From positions 1-59,969 of the forward strand of contig DATCBD010000003.1 in assembly GCA_036512155.1 (NCBI GenBank): 59,969 nucleotides of DNA. The letters run 5' to 3'. Below are positions 49,278-57,160 of the stretch, piece by piece. The position numbers and the translations under genes were made by a program. Position 1 is the stretch's first letter; every line of letters begins with the position of its first letter. The notes beneath the pieces are model-generated. The model saw only the letters and a program-made list of their open reading frames with translations, searched no databases and was not told the origin of the DNA. Source of the stretch: Palsa-739 sp036512155 (GTDB taxonomy: Bacteria > Actinomycetota > Thermoleophilia > Gaiellales > Gaiellaceae).

Positions 49278-51132
49278 CTGCAATCTCCTCCAGCGACTCG
49301 GGGTTCTCCAGGGTCGACAGGTCGCCCGGATCCTCGCCGAGGGCGCGCGCACGAACGGCGCGACGCACGATCTTCGCGGAGCGCGTCTTCGGCAGCGCGC
49401 TCACCCACACGATCCGGTCGGGCTTGAACGCCTTGCCGAGCGCGTCCGTCACTGCGCCGGCCACCAGCGCGTCGTCACGCGCGTCGCCGCTCGGGACGCA
49501 GAAGATCCATGCCACCTCGCCCTTCACCTCGTGCGGGACACCGACCGCGGCCGCCTCGGCGACGATGCCGCTCGCGATCGCGGCCGACTCGAGCTCGGCG
49601 GGGCCGATGCGCTTGCCGGCGATGTTGAGCGTGTCGTCGCTGCGCCCGTGCAGGAACCAGTAGCCGTCCTCGTCCACCGACGCCCAATCGCCGTGCGTCC
49701 AGATGCCCGGGAAGCGGCGCCAGTACGTGTCGAGGTAGCGCTCGTCGTCCCCCCAGATGCCGCGCGTCATCCCCGGCCACGGGCGGCGGCAGACGAGCTC
49801 GCCCACCTCGCCGCGGACGGAGTTGCCCTCCGCGTCGACGACGTCCATGTCCTCGCCGACCGCGGGGAAGCCGACTGAAACCGCCTTGATCGGCTCGGTG
49901 ACGATCGTCGTGAGAAAGCACGCGCCCACCTCGGTGCCGCCCGAGCAGTTGACGATCGGGACGCGTGAGCCGCCGACCTTGTCAGAGAGCCAGCGGTACG
50001 GGTCGGGGTTCCACGGCTCTCCGGTCGTGCAGATCGCGCGCAGCGAGGAGAGATCCGTCTGCGGCTCGCCCTTCGGGATGAGCGCTCGCACGAGCGTGGG
50101 CGACACGCCGAGCATCGAGATGCGCTCCGACTCGACGAGGCGCCACAGCCGGTCGTCCGGCCAGTCGGGCGCGCCCTCCGCGAACACGATGGTCGCGCCG
50201 GCCGCGCCGCCGCCGACGACGGTCCACGGCCCCATGATCCAGCCCATGTCGGTGGCGAAGTGGATGCGGTCGCCTTCGCTCACGTTGGTCTGGTACGCGG
50301 TCTCGCGCGCGATGGAGACGAGAAAGCCGCCCTGCACGTGCAGCGCGCCCTTTGGCTTGCCGGTCGTGCCGGACGTGTAGGCGAGCAGGTACGGCGTCTC
50401 GCTCTCGACCTCGAGCGACGGCAGCGTCCCCGACTGCTTCGTCACGAGCTCCGGCCACGCGCGCGATTCGCGGTTCCACGCGATCACGTGCTCGACGGCG
50501 AAGCGTCCGGCGTCGTCGAGCGTCGCGCGCATGTCCATCCGCTTCCCGCGGCGCAGCGACCAGTCTGCGCAGATGACGACCTTCGCCTGGGAGTCCTCGA
50601 GGCGCGTCGCGATCGCAGGCCCGGCGAAGCCGGAGAAGATCGGCACCTGCACCGCGCCGACGTGCGCGCACGCATGCGACGCGATAGCGACCGCGGGACA
50701 CATCGGCATGAAGATGGCGACGCGGTCGCCCTGCTCGACGCCGAGCTCGACGAGCGCCTCCGCGAGCTGCGTCACCTGGCGCGATGCCTCCGCCCACGTG
50801 AGCGAGTCCCGCTCGCCGTCCTCGTACAGTCCGACGAGCGCCTCCGCGTCGGAGGCCGCCCGCCGGTGGACGCAGACGCGCGCGACGTTTAGTCGGCCCC
50901 CGACGAACCACCGCGTCCACTCCGGGCCGCGCGAATCGTCGAGGACTGCGTCCCACGGCCGCGAGAACTCGATGCCGAGATCGTCGATGAGCGCCGGCCA
51001 GAAGCGGTCGGGCTCCTCGATGGAGATGCGGTGCAGCTCCGGATAGCCGTCTGCGCCGAGGCGTCCTGCGAGGCGCGTCAGGTTGGCGCGCTCGACGTAC
51101 TCGGGAGTCGGCTCCCAGACAAAGTCGCTCAT
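49264..51132 (-). CDS. Acyl-CoA synthetase of the acetyl/propionyl type (AMP-forming)
   Basis: 622 residues from ATG 51132. YTSGTTGKPKGALHVQGGF is the P-loop, VNCSGGTEVGACFL replaces the WWQTETG motif of Acs, and LPKTRSAKIVRRAVR has the C-terminal catalytic Lys. About 630 residues with the N-terminal cap (WTRWFVGGRLNVARVCVHRR) points to a short-chain, AcsA-like enzyme with a different acid specificity from acs at 35348. It is divergent from the DHA2 exporter over a palindromic operator. Confidence 0.88.
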   Translation of the reverse strand: MSDFVWEPTPEYVERANLTRLAGRLGADGYPELHRISIEEPDRFWPALIDDLGIEFSRPWDAVLDDSRGPEWTRWFVGGRLNVARVCVHRRAASDAEALVGLYEDGERDSLTWAEASRQVTQLAEALVELGVEQGDRVAIFMPMCPAVAIASHACAHVGAVQVPIFSGFAGPAIATRLEDSQAKVVICADWSLRRGKRMDMRATLDDAGRFAVEHVIAWNRESRAWPELVTKQSGTLPSLEVESETPYLLAYTSGTTGKPKGALHVQGGFLVSIARETAYQTNVSEGDRIHFATDMGWIMGPWTVVGGGAAGATIVFAEGAPDWPDDRLWRLVESERISMLGVSPTLVRALIPKGEPQTDLSSLRAICTTGEPWNPDPYRWLSDKVGGSRVPIVNCSGGTEVGACFLTTIVTEPIKAVSVGFPAVGEDMDVVDAEGNSVRGEVGELVCRRPWPGMTRGIWGDDERYLDTYWRRFPGIWTHGDWASVDEDGYWFLHGRSDDTLNIAGKRIGPAELESAAIASGIVAEAAAVGVPHEVKGEVAWIFCVPSGDARDDALVAGAVTDALGKAFKPDRIVWVSALPKTRSAKIVRRAVRARALGEDPGDLSTLENPESLEEIADAVS

Positions 51133-51142
51133 GCTAGTCTGC

Positions 51143-51162
51143 ACTAACTTAGTAGTCGCTAA
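51143..51162. promoter_or_regulatory. Candidate TetR operator between synthetase and exporter
   Basis: ACTAA-C-TTAGT (51143-51153) is a palindrome with a central base; TTAG-N6-CTAA (51149-51162) overlaps it, and CTAAC occurs twice 15 bases apart. The site lies in the 47-base gap between two divergent genes, with a TetR gene two genes away. It is AT-rich against a GC background. Confidence 0.5.
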
Positions 51163-51179
51163 CAGGGGAAGGTGAGGGC

Positions 51180-52631
51180 TTGAAGGCTCGCATATTCGCG
51201 GAGGAGAACAAGAAGTGGTGGACGCTGGCGGCCGTTTCGTTCGGCCTCTTCATGATCATGCTCGACAACACGATCGTGAACGTGGCGCTCCCGACGCTAC
51301 AGAAGTCTCTGCACCTCAAGGTTTCCGAGCTCGAGTGGGTGGTCACGGGCTACGCCCTCACATTCGGGGCGCTCATGCTCACGGGCGGCAAGCTCGCCGA
51401 TCTGTACGGCCGGCGCCTGATCTTCGTCGTGGGGCTCATCATCTTCACGCTGTCGTCGCTCGGCTGCGGTCTGGCCGGTAGCGCGACCGTCCTCATCGGC
51501 GCGCGCGTCGTGCAGGGTGTCGGAGCAGCGTTGATGAACCCGTCGACGCTCTCGATCATCACGGTCACGTTCCCGCCGCGCCAGCGCGGGACTGCCATCG
51601 GGATCTGGGCGGGCGTCTCCGCCCTCGCGCTCGCGATCGGGCCGCTCGCGGGCGGCGTGATCACGGAGCACATCAACTGGAACTGGATCTTCTTCATCAA
51701 CGTCCCGATCGGCGCGATCGCGATCGTCGCGGCATTCGCCTTCATCGAGGAGTCGCGCGACACCTCGCTTGTGCAGCGGCCGGACGTGCCGGGGCTCTTC
51801 AGCTCGGCGCTCGGTCTGTTCGCGCTCAGCTACGCGCTGATCGAGGCGAACACCTACGGGTGGACGTCGGGCCGCATCCTCGGCTCATTCGCCGTCGCTG
51901 TCGTGTCGCTCGCCTCGTTCATCGTGCTCGAGCATCGCCAGCGGCTGCCGATGCTCGACCTGAGCCTGTTCCGCAACCGCGGCTTCTCCGGCGCGAACGG
52001 CGTCATGCTGCTCGTCGGGCTGGCGATGTTCGGCGTGTTCTTCTACGTCTCGCTCTACCTCCAGCAGGTCCTGGGCTATTCGCCGGTCCAGGCGGGCGCG
52101 TCGTTCCTGCCCTGGACGCTCCTGATCATCCTGCTCGCGCCGCAGGCCGGGCGGCTGTCGGACCGCTTCGGGCCGCGGCCGTTCGTCTCGGGCGGGATGG
52201 CGATCGTCGCGGTGTCGCTCTTCCTGTTCTCGCGCATGAACGCGCACACGACGTGGTGGGGCCTGCTCCCGGCGATGATCCTCGGCGGCGCCGGCATGGC
52301 CGCTGCGATGGCGCCGACCACCGCTGCGGCGATGGCGTCCGTGCGGCCGGACAAGGCCGGCGTCGGCTCTGCGGTGCTGAACAGCATGCGCCAGGTCGGC
52401 GGGTCGCTCGGCATCGCGATCATGGGCGCGATCGTGGCGTCCGGGATCTCGAGCTCGCTCGCGTCCGGCCATTCGAGGGCCGACGCGTTCGTCTCCGGCT
52501 TCCAGCACGCGACGACGGTTGCCGCGTTCATCGCCCTCGCGGGCGCTGTCATCGCCGCGACCACGCTGCAGCACGCGCGGCACCGCGAGCCCGCAGCGGA
52601 GTCCAAGCCCTCGTTCACCGAGGCAGCGTGA
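51180..52631 (+). CDS. MFS multidrug exporter, DHA2 (EmrB/QacA) family
   Basis: 483 residues with fourteen membrane helices. FGLFMIMLDNTIVNVALPTLQKSL is motif D1, LADLYGRRLIFVVGLIIF motif A and LAIGPLAGGVITEHINWNWIFFINVP motif C of drug:H+ antiporters. It expels hydrophobic toxicants. The TTG start at 51180 follows GGTGAGGG. Its stop overlaps the TetR start (GTGA), so exporter and regulator are one operon. Confidence 0.94.
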   Translation: MKARIFAEENKKWWTLAAVSFGLFMIMLDNTIVNVALPTLQKSLHLKVSELEWVVTGYALTFGALMLTGGKLADLYGRRLIFVVGLIIFTLSSLGCGLAGSATVLIGARVVQGVGAALMNPSTLSIITVTFPPRQRGTAIGIWAGVSALALAIGPLAGGVITEHINWNWIFFINVPIGAIAIVAAFAFIEESRDTSLVQRPDVPGLFSSALGLFALSYALIEANTYGWTSGRILGSFAVAVVSLASFIVLEHRQRLPMLDLSLFRNRGFSGANGVMLLVGLAMFGVFFYVSLYLQQVLGYSPVQAGASFLPWTLLIILLAPQAGRLSDRFGPRPFVSGGMAIVAVSLFLFSRMNAHTTWWGLLPAMILGGAGMAAAMAPTTAAAMASVRPDKAGVGSAVLNSMRQVGGSLGIAIMGAIVASGISSSLASGHSRADAFVSGFQHATTVAAFIALAGAVIAATTLQHARHREPAAESKPSFTEAA

Positions 52632-53224
52632 GCGTCGCCCCCGTGCGGCTGCCGGCGGCGGAGCGCCGCCGGCTCCTGATCGAGACGGCCATCCGGGTCT
52701 TCTCGGACGGGAGCTACCGCGGCACGACGACGGCGGAGATCGCGCGGGCGGCGGGCATCTCGGAGCCGATCCTGTACCGCCACTTCGCCTCGAAGCGCGA
52801 GCTGTACCTCGCGGCGCTCGACCACGTGTGGAGCAAAGCGCGGGCGAAATGGACCGAGGTGCTCGACGGCGCGCCCGACGTGGCGTCGGGCCTTGCCGAG
52901 ATGGGCCGCGGGCACTTCTCCGTCCGCGACTGCAAGTTCCAGCTCGCCGAGCTATGGGTCCAGGCGCTCGGCGAGGCGGCGGAGGACGCAGAGCTCCGGA
53001 AGCACCTGCGCAAGCACATGCGCGAGGTGCACGACTTCGTCGCGGATGCGATCCGCCGCGGCCAGGCCGAGGGCTCGCTCCATGCCGACCGCGATGCGGA
53101 GGCCGAAGCGTGGGTCTTCCTCGCCGGCGGCGTCTTCGGCATGGTCGGCCGCCGCGTCGGCCTGCTAGGCGACGACGAGGTCGACCGGATCCGCAAGGCC
53201 CGCCTGGACTGGATGCGCGCGTAG
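52628..53224 (+). CDS. TetR-family transcription repressor
   Basis: 198 residues. RRRLLIETAIRVFSDGSYRGTTTAEIARAAGISEPILYRHFASKRELYLAAL is the N-terminal HTH (residues about 10-60); the rest is the ligand-binding helical domain, with one Cys (DCKFQLAELWVQAL). It probably represses the exporter in front of it, and perhaps the divergent synthetase, through the ACTAACTTAGT site. The in-frame upstream part belongs to another phase of the exporter and is not coding. Confidence 0.93.
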   Translation: MSVAPVRLPAAERRRLLIETAIRVFSDGSYRGTTTAEIARAAGISEPILYRHFASKRELYLAALDHVWSKARAKWTEVLDGAPDVASGLAEMGRGHFSVRDCKFQLAELWVQALGEAAEDAELRKHLRKHMREVHDFVADAIRRGQAEGSLHADRDAEAEAWVFLAGGVFGMVGRRVGLLGDDEVDRIRKARLDWMRA

Positions 53225-53263
53225 GGCAGTTGCTCTAAGCCGCCCGCCCAGACGACGACCCAA

Positions 53264-53447
53264 GCCGGAGCGTAAGGCGAAGCCTTACGCGGAGGCGGAC
53301 GAGCGGCCTCCGGGATGGGCGCAGCCCACCACGGGCCGTGCAGAACAGCCGTCCGCCCAGAGACCTAAGAGCTCGCGGGCTCCGCCCGCGAGCGCTCCCG
53401 CGAAGCGGGAACCTTCATCGGGCCGAAAATGCGGAGCACTTTCGGCC
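53264..53447. repeat. Hairpin-array element, copy C
   Basis: GCCGGAG-[CGTAAGGC GAA GCCTTACG]-CGGAGGC (53264-53296); TGGGC-GCA-GCCCA (53316-53328); GCAGAAC (53340-53346); TAAGAG-like; GCTCGCGGGC/GCCCGCGAGC (53371-53393); TCCCGC-GAA-GCGGGA (53396-53410); GGCCGAAAATGC/GCACTTTCGGCC with GGA loop (53421-53447). Same module order as copy B, with different but still complementary arms. Confidence 0.85.
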
Positions 53448-53458
53448 GGAGAAAGAAG

Positions 53459-53488
53459 AAGGCCCCGGCTGCGGCTCCGGGGCCTTTT
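53459..53488 (+). terminator. Rho-independent terminator
   Basis: AAGGCCCCGG/CCGGGGCCTT, 10 bp with an 8-base loop, runs into TTTTCTTGTT on the plus strand (end of the exporter-TetR unit). On the minus strand it is followed by CTTCTTTC, so it can also end a transcript coming from the right. Confidence 0.8.
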
Positions 53489-53619
53489 CTTGTTAGAGGC
53501 GCGTACTCCCTGCGTATCGGAGCCCCGGCTCTGCGGCTCAGGCGGGATTTCCGGTGTCGCTGGGCTGCGGCGACGCGCCCCCTGCAAACCCGCCTGGCGT
53601 CCGGCTCGGTTGCAAGGTG
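53459..53619 (-). ncRNA. Candidate structured non-coding RNA
   Basis: About 160 bases between a strong minus-strand promoter (53626-53654) and the hairpin at 53459-53486, with no protein frame. Long-range pairing CAGGCGGG/CCCGCCTG with adjoining T/A pairs (53539-53550 with 53586-53596) encloses GTCGC/GCGAC, and GAGCC/GGCTC pairs lie outside. It does not resemble SRP RNA, RNase P RNA, tmRNA or any riboswitch I know. Orientation rests on the promoter. Confidence 0.4.
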
Positions 53620-53625
53620 AGCCGC

Positions 53626-53654
53626 ACTATACGTCCGGTCCCGGGGCGAGTCAA
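53626..53654 (-). promoter_or_regulatory. Near-consensus minus-strand promoter
   Basis: Reading the minus strand: TTGACT (53654-53649), 17 bases, TATAGT (53631-53626). It is the closest match to a housekeeping consensus seen in the window and points away from the XRE-TPR gene into the structured stretch. Confidence 0.6.
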
Positions 53655-53726
53655 GTACCCTGGTCAAGTGATTTTGAAAACCCGCTTGTTCACCGTCTTT
53701 TCCGCTTGCTTATGCCCTTTTAGGGG

Positions 53727-53755
53727 GATGGCCGAGTCGGCCATCTTGCGTTTTT
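53727..53755 (+). terminator. Hairpin with T-run upstream of the XRE-TPR gene
   Basis: GATGGCC-GAGTC-GGCCATC (53727-53745) followed by TTGCGTTTTTG, 32 bases before ATG 53787. It could end a leader transcript (attenuation) or stop read-through from the left. Confidence 0.55.
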
Positions 53756-53786
53756 GTGAAGCGTAGGGTTCACTACCGCTAGCCGC

Positions 53787-55127
53787 ATGGCAAGAGAGAC
53801 CGCACTCCGCAGCCAAGCCACGACGTCCGCGCTCCGCCTCGGAGAGCGGCTTCGTCAGCTTCGCGTCGCCTCGGGGCTGACGCAGAGCGAGCTTGCGGGC
53901 GAGCGCTTCTCGAAGGAGTACGTCTCCCAGATCGAGCGCGGCAAGACGCGCCCGACGACGGAGACGATCGGGTGGCTCGCCGTCCGCCTCGGCTGCGACG
54001 CAGGGTTCCTCGCGAACGGCGTCACGACCGACGAGCGCGGCCGGCTCGAAGCGGCTCTCGCGCGCGCCGAGACGATGATCGAGGCGCACCGCAACGAGGA
54101 CGCCGCCTCCGAGTTCGAGACGCTCGTCCCCGCTGCGCGCGCGACCGGCGTCCCCGAGCTCGAGGTGCGGGCGCTCATCGGGGCCGGCCGCACACAGATG
54201 CGCCTCGGCGCGCTCCGCCCTGCGCTCGAGCTGCTGAACGCCGCTCGGGGCATCGTCGAGTCCGGGAACTTCTCCGATCTCGAGCGCGCGGAGGTCTTCT
54301 ACGCGCTCGGCATCTGCCGCTACCAGCTGAACAGCGTGCAGACGTCGCTCGGGCTGCTGAACGAGGCACTCGGTCTCGCCGAGCGCTCGGGCATGCCGTC
54401 CGACTCGCTTCGCTCGAACATCCTCTCCTGGCGCTCCCGCTGCTGGCGCCGGATGCGCGACTACGAGGCCGCGCGTGAGGACATCGAGCGCGCGCTCCAG
54501 CTCGCCGAGGATGCGGGCGACCCGCGCACGATTGGCGACGCGTTCTTCCAGGCATCGCTCGTCGCCGACCGTGAGGGGCACTGGATCCTCGCTCGCACGT
54601 ACGCCGAGCGGGCGCGCGGTGCGTACGAAGCGCTCGCCGACCGGGTACATGTCGGCCAGCTCACGAACAACCTCGGCGGCCTCAACTTCCTGCTCGGCAA
54701 GACCGACGAAGCGGTCTCGCTGCTGAAGGAGGCCTTCGGGATCGCGCTCGACATCGGCAACGAAGGCGATGCCGGCCGCGCCATTTCGTCCCTCGCGCAG
54801 GTTCATCTGCGCAGCGGCGACATCGAGCAGGCCGAGGAACAGGCGCGTCACGCGCTGAAGCTGCTCGAGGGCCGGGAGGACTATCTCGACGAGATCGGCA
54901 GCGCCCAGCTCGTCCTCGGACGCGCGCTGCTCTCGCAGGACCGCCTCGACGAGGCGGAAACGGCGTTCGCTGCCGCCGAGGAAAGCCTCGGCCGGCTCGG
55001 CTCCGCCAGCCACCGCGCAGCTGCCTGGGTCGCCCGGGGCGACCTCGCGGCGCGGCGCGGCGACGACAGGCTCGCAGCCCACCTCTACCGCACCGCGGCA
55101 GAGGCGCTGCAGGACGTTCGGTTCTAA
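53787..55127 (+). CDS. XRE-type HTH regulator with C-terminal TPR array (RRNPP-like architecture)
   Basis: 446 residues. An HTH_3 domain at about 17-75 (LGERLRQLRVASGLTQSELA, YVSQIERGKTRPTTETI) is followed by about 360 residues of paired helices that scan as eight or more TPRs (e.g. ALELLNAARGIVESG, LTNNLGGLNFLLGKTDEAVSLLKEAF, QARHALKLLEGREDYLDEIG). This is the size and layout of peptide-binding RRNPP regulators (PlcR, NprR, Rgg-like). Right after its stop a ribosome site starts a 35-codon gene for a signal-peptide-bearing micropeptide. I infer a receptor-peptide pair; a non-peptide TPR regulator is the alternative. Confidence 0.85.
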   Translation: MARETALRSQATTSALRLGERLRQLRVASGLTQSELAGERFSKEYVSQIERGKTRPTTETIGWLAVRLGCDAGFLANGVTTDERGRLEAALARAETMIEAHRNEDAASEFETLVPAARATGVPELEVRALIGAGRTQMRLGALRPALELLNAARGIVESGNFSDLERAEVFYALGICRYQLNSVQTSLGLLNEALGLAERSGMPSDSLRSNILSWRSRCWRRMRDYEAAREDIERALQLAEDAGDPRTIGDAFFQASLVADREGHWILARTYAERARGAYEALADRVHVGQLTNNLGGLNFLLGKTDEAVSLLKEAFGIALDIGNEGDAGRAISSLAQVHLRSGDIEQAEEQARHALKLLEGREDYLDEIGSAQLVLGRALLSQDRLDEAETAFAAAEESLGRLGSASHRAAAWVARGDLAARRGDDRLAAHLYRTAAEALQDVRF

Positions 55128-55146
55128 CGGTAAAGGAGGTGACAAG

Positions 55147-55254
55147 GTGACCAAAGCACGGCTCTTCACGCTTCTCATCGCTGCTGTGATGCTGGCTGCA
55201 CTCCTCGCGGGGGCGAAGCACGGCACGGGCATGAGCGACGGGGGTTACTGGTAG
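55147..55254 (+). CDS. Micropeptide with signal peptide, candidate signalling propeptide
   Basis: 35 codons from GTG 55147, 19 bases after the regulator stop. The ribosome site AAAGGAGGTGA (55132-55142) is a full anti-Shine-Dalgarno match, among the best in the window. The peptide has a basic start (TKAR), a hydrophobic core (about 6-21) and an A-G-A cleavage site, leaving KHGTGMSDGGYW. This is the form of an exported propeptide, as in Phr, PapR, NprX or SHP. Too short for standard gene callers. Function is inferred from position and form only. Confidence 0.7.
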   Translation: MTKARLFTLLIAAVMLAALLAGAKHGTGMSDGGYW

Positions 55255-55266
55255 GTCGTAGATTCG

Positions 55267-55299
55267 GGACCGCGCCGTTCGATGGGCGCGGATCCCGGG
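55267..55299 (+). terminator. GC hairpin after the micropeptide gene
   Basis: CGGGA+CCGCGCC pairs with GGCGCGG+TCCCG around a short loop, 13 bases after the peptide stop, without a T-run. The remaining bases to 55511 carry no supportable gene. Confidence 0.5.
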
Positions 55300-55511
55300 A
55301 GCTCTGCGGCTTCTCAGCTCACCCTCTCACTCGGCCTGACGGCAGCCGAACCGAATATTCCTCGCCGGCCAACGCGGTGCAGACAGGTGTGCGCGTTACC
55401 GGACTAGCGGAGGCAGGCGCCCTGCTCGGCGCCGCCTTCGCTTGGACCGGTGCCGCGCTGTAAGCTACGTCCGCATTACTTCAAAAGAGATAGTGAGGGA
55501 AGGAGCCGCAC

Positions 55512-56183
55512 ATGGGACTGCACATCGGTGACACCGCGCCGGACTTCGAGGCCGAGACGACCGAGGGCCGGATCGGCTTCCACGACTGGATCGGCGACTC
55601 GTGGGCCGTGCTCTTCTCGCACCCGAAGGACTTCACCCCGGTCTGCACGACCGAGCTCGGGTACATGGCGAAGATCAAGCCGGAGTTCGACCGCCGGGGC
55701 GTGAAGGTCATCGGGCTGTCCGTCGACCCGGTCGACCGCCACGGGGACTGGGCCAAGGACATCGAGGAGACGCAGGGATACGCGCCCAACTACCCGATCA
55801 TCAGCGACGCCGACTTCAACGTCTCGAAGCTGTACGGGATGCTGCCGGCGAGCACGTCGGGCGATCCGCTCGAGCGCACCCCCGCCGACAATCAGACGGT
55901 GCGAAACGTCTTCGTTATCGGCCCGGACAAGAAGGTGAAGCTGATCCTCGTCTACCCGATGACGACCGGGCGCAACTTCGACGAGGTGCTGCGCGTGATC
56001 GACTCGCTCCAGCTGACCGCGAAGCACAAGGTGGCGACGCCGGCGCAGTGGCAGCAGGGCGACGACGTGATCATCGCCGGGTCGGTCTCGAACGAGGACG
56101 CGAAGGAGATCTTCGGCGAGTGGGAGGAGCCGAAGCCGTACATCCGCATCGTGCCTCAGCCGGGAGTGAAGACTCCCGCGTAG
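55512..56183 (+). CDS. 1-Cys peroxiredoxin (Prx6 type)
   Basis: 223 residues. FSHPKDFTPVCTTELG holds the peroxidatic Cys; there is no resolving Cys in the C-terminal domain, and the long tail (KHKVATPAQWQQGDDVIIAGSV...PKPYIRIVPQP) is typical of Prx6. It reduces hydroperoxides and relies on an external thiol. ATG 55512 follows GAAGGAG. The end overlaps the ACC deaminase gene by 28 bases on the other strand. Confidence 0.95.
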   Translation: MGLHIGDTAPDFEAETTEGRIGFHDWIGDSWAVLFSHPKDFTPVCTTELGYMAKIKPEFDRRGVKVIGLSVDPVDRHGDWAKDIEETQGYAPNYPIISDADFNVSKLYGMLPASTSGDPLERTPADNQTVRNVFVIGPDKKVKLILVYPMTTGRNFDEVLRVIDSLQLTAKHKVATPAQWQQGDDVIIAGSVSNEDAKEIFGEWEEPKPYIRIVPQPGVKTPA

Positions 56184-57160
56184 GCGTTCAATGCCGGTTG
56201 GCCGCCGAGGTGCGCGTAGAGGACGCGTGAGCCCGGCTCGATGCGGCCGTCGCTGACGAGGTCTATGAGGGCGGCCATCGACTTGCCTTCGTAGACCGGA
56301 TCGGTCAGGACGCCCTCGAGCCGGGCGCACAACCGGATCGCCTCGATCGTCTTCGCGTCCGGGATCCCGTACGTGCCTGCGTGCCACTCGTCGAGGAGGA
56401 CGACGTCGAGCTCGCCCGTGGCGCCGATCGCCTCGGCTGTGGCGTGCGCGATGCGCGTTACCTGGTCGAGCGTCTGCTCGACTCTCGCGGAGCCGTCGAT
56501 CCCGACGATGCTGCGCTCGCGGTCCTGGAGCGCGAAGCCGGCGACCATGCCCGCCTGTGTCGATCCCGTGACCGAGCAGACGACGATGGTGTCGAAGAAG
56601 ACGTCAAGCTCGCCCTCCTGCTCCGCGACCTCCTGCGCCCAACGCGCGAACCCGAGGCCGCCGAGCGGATGGTCGGACGCGCCGGCCGGGATCGGATACG
56701 GCTTCCTGCCGGCGGCTTCGACCGAGTCGAGCGCCTCCTGCCAGCTCGGGCGGAACGCGATGTCGAAGCCCGCGTCGACGATCCGGACGTCGGCGCCCAT
56801 GATCCGCGAGAGCAGGATGTTCCCGACCTTGTCGTAGACGACGTCGGGCCAGTCGACCCAGTGCTCCTGCACGAGCACGCACTTCAGTCCGAGCCGCGCC
56901 GCGACCGCGGCGACCTGGCGCGTGTGGTTCGACTGCACGCCGCCGATCGACACGAGCGTGTCGCAGCCCTGCGCAAGTGCGTCCGCCGCGAGGTACTCGA
57001 GCTTCCGCACCTTGTTGCCGCCATACGCGAGGCCGGAGTTGCAGTCCTCGCGCTTCGCCCAGATGTCGACGCGGCCGCCGAGATGCTCGCTCAGCCGCTC
57101 GAGCGGATGCACCGGAGACGGTCCGAAGAGGAGCTCGACGCGCGGGAAGTCCGCGAGCAC
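56156..57160 (-). CDS. acdS: 1-Aminocyclopropane-1-carboxylate deaminase
   Basis: 334 residues, the standard AcdS size. Lys50 in AYGGNKVRKLEY binds PLP; SIGGVQSNHTRQ gives the nucleophile Ser77; EWHAGTYGIPD and LTDPVYEGKSM carry the two Tyr and the Glu that separate ACC deaminase from D-cysteine desulfhydrase. It opens ACC to 2-oxobutyrate and ammonia, lowering ethylene in plant hosts. GTG 57160 overlaps the SDR stop (TAGTG). The longer frame to 57340 is shadow. It suggests a plant-associated life. Confidence 0.88.
   Translation of the reverse strand: MLADFPRVELLFGPSPVHPLERLSEHLGGRVDIWAKREDCNSGLAYGGNKVRKLEYLAADALAQGCDTLVSIGGVQSNHTRQVAAVAARLGLKCVLVQEHWVDWPDVVYDKVGNILLSRIMGADVRIVDAGFDIAFRPSWQEALDSVEAAGRKPYPIPAGASDHPLGGLGFARWAQEVAEQEGELDVFFDTIVVCSVTGSTQAGMVAGFALQDRERSIVGIDGSARVEQTLDQVTRIAHATAEAIGATGELDVVLLDEWHAGTYGIPDAKTIEAIRLCARLEGVLTDPVYEGKSMAALIDLVSDGRIEPGSRVLYAHLGGQPALNAYAGVFTPG

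Noticed and set aside
53459..53640. SRP RNA, 6S RNA, tmRNA or RNase P RNA as identity of the structured stretch
   Set aside because: None of the diagnostic conserved blocks of these RNAs is present.
55389..55463. 24-codon GTG frame with an Ala/Gly-rich hydrophobic end
   Set aside because: No ribosome site and no charged start; it looks random compared with the well-formed micropeptide gene at 55147.
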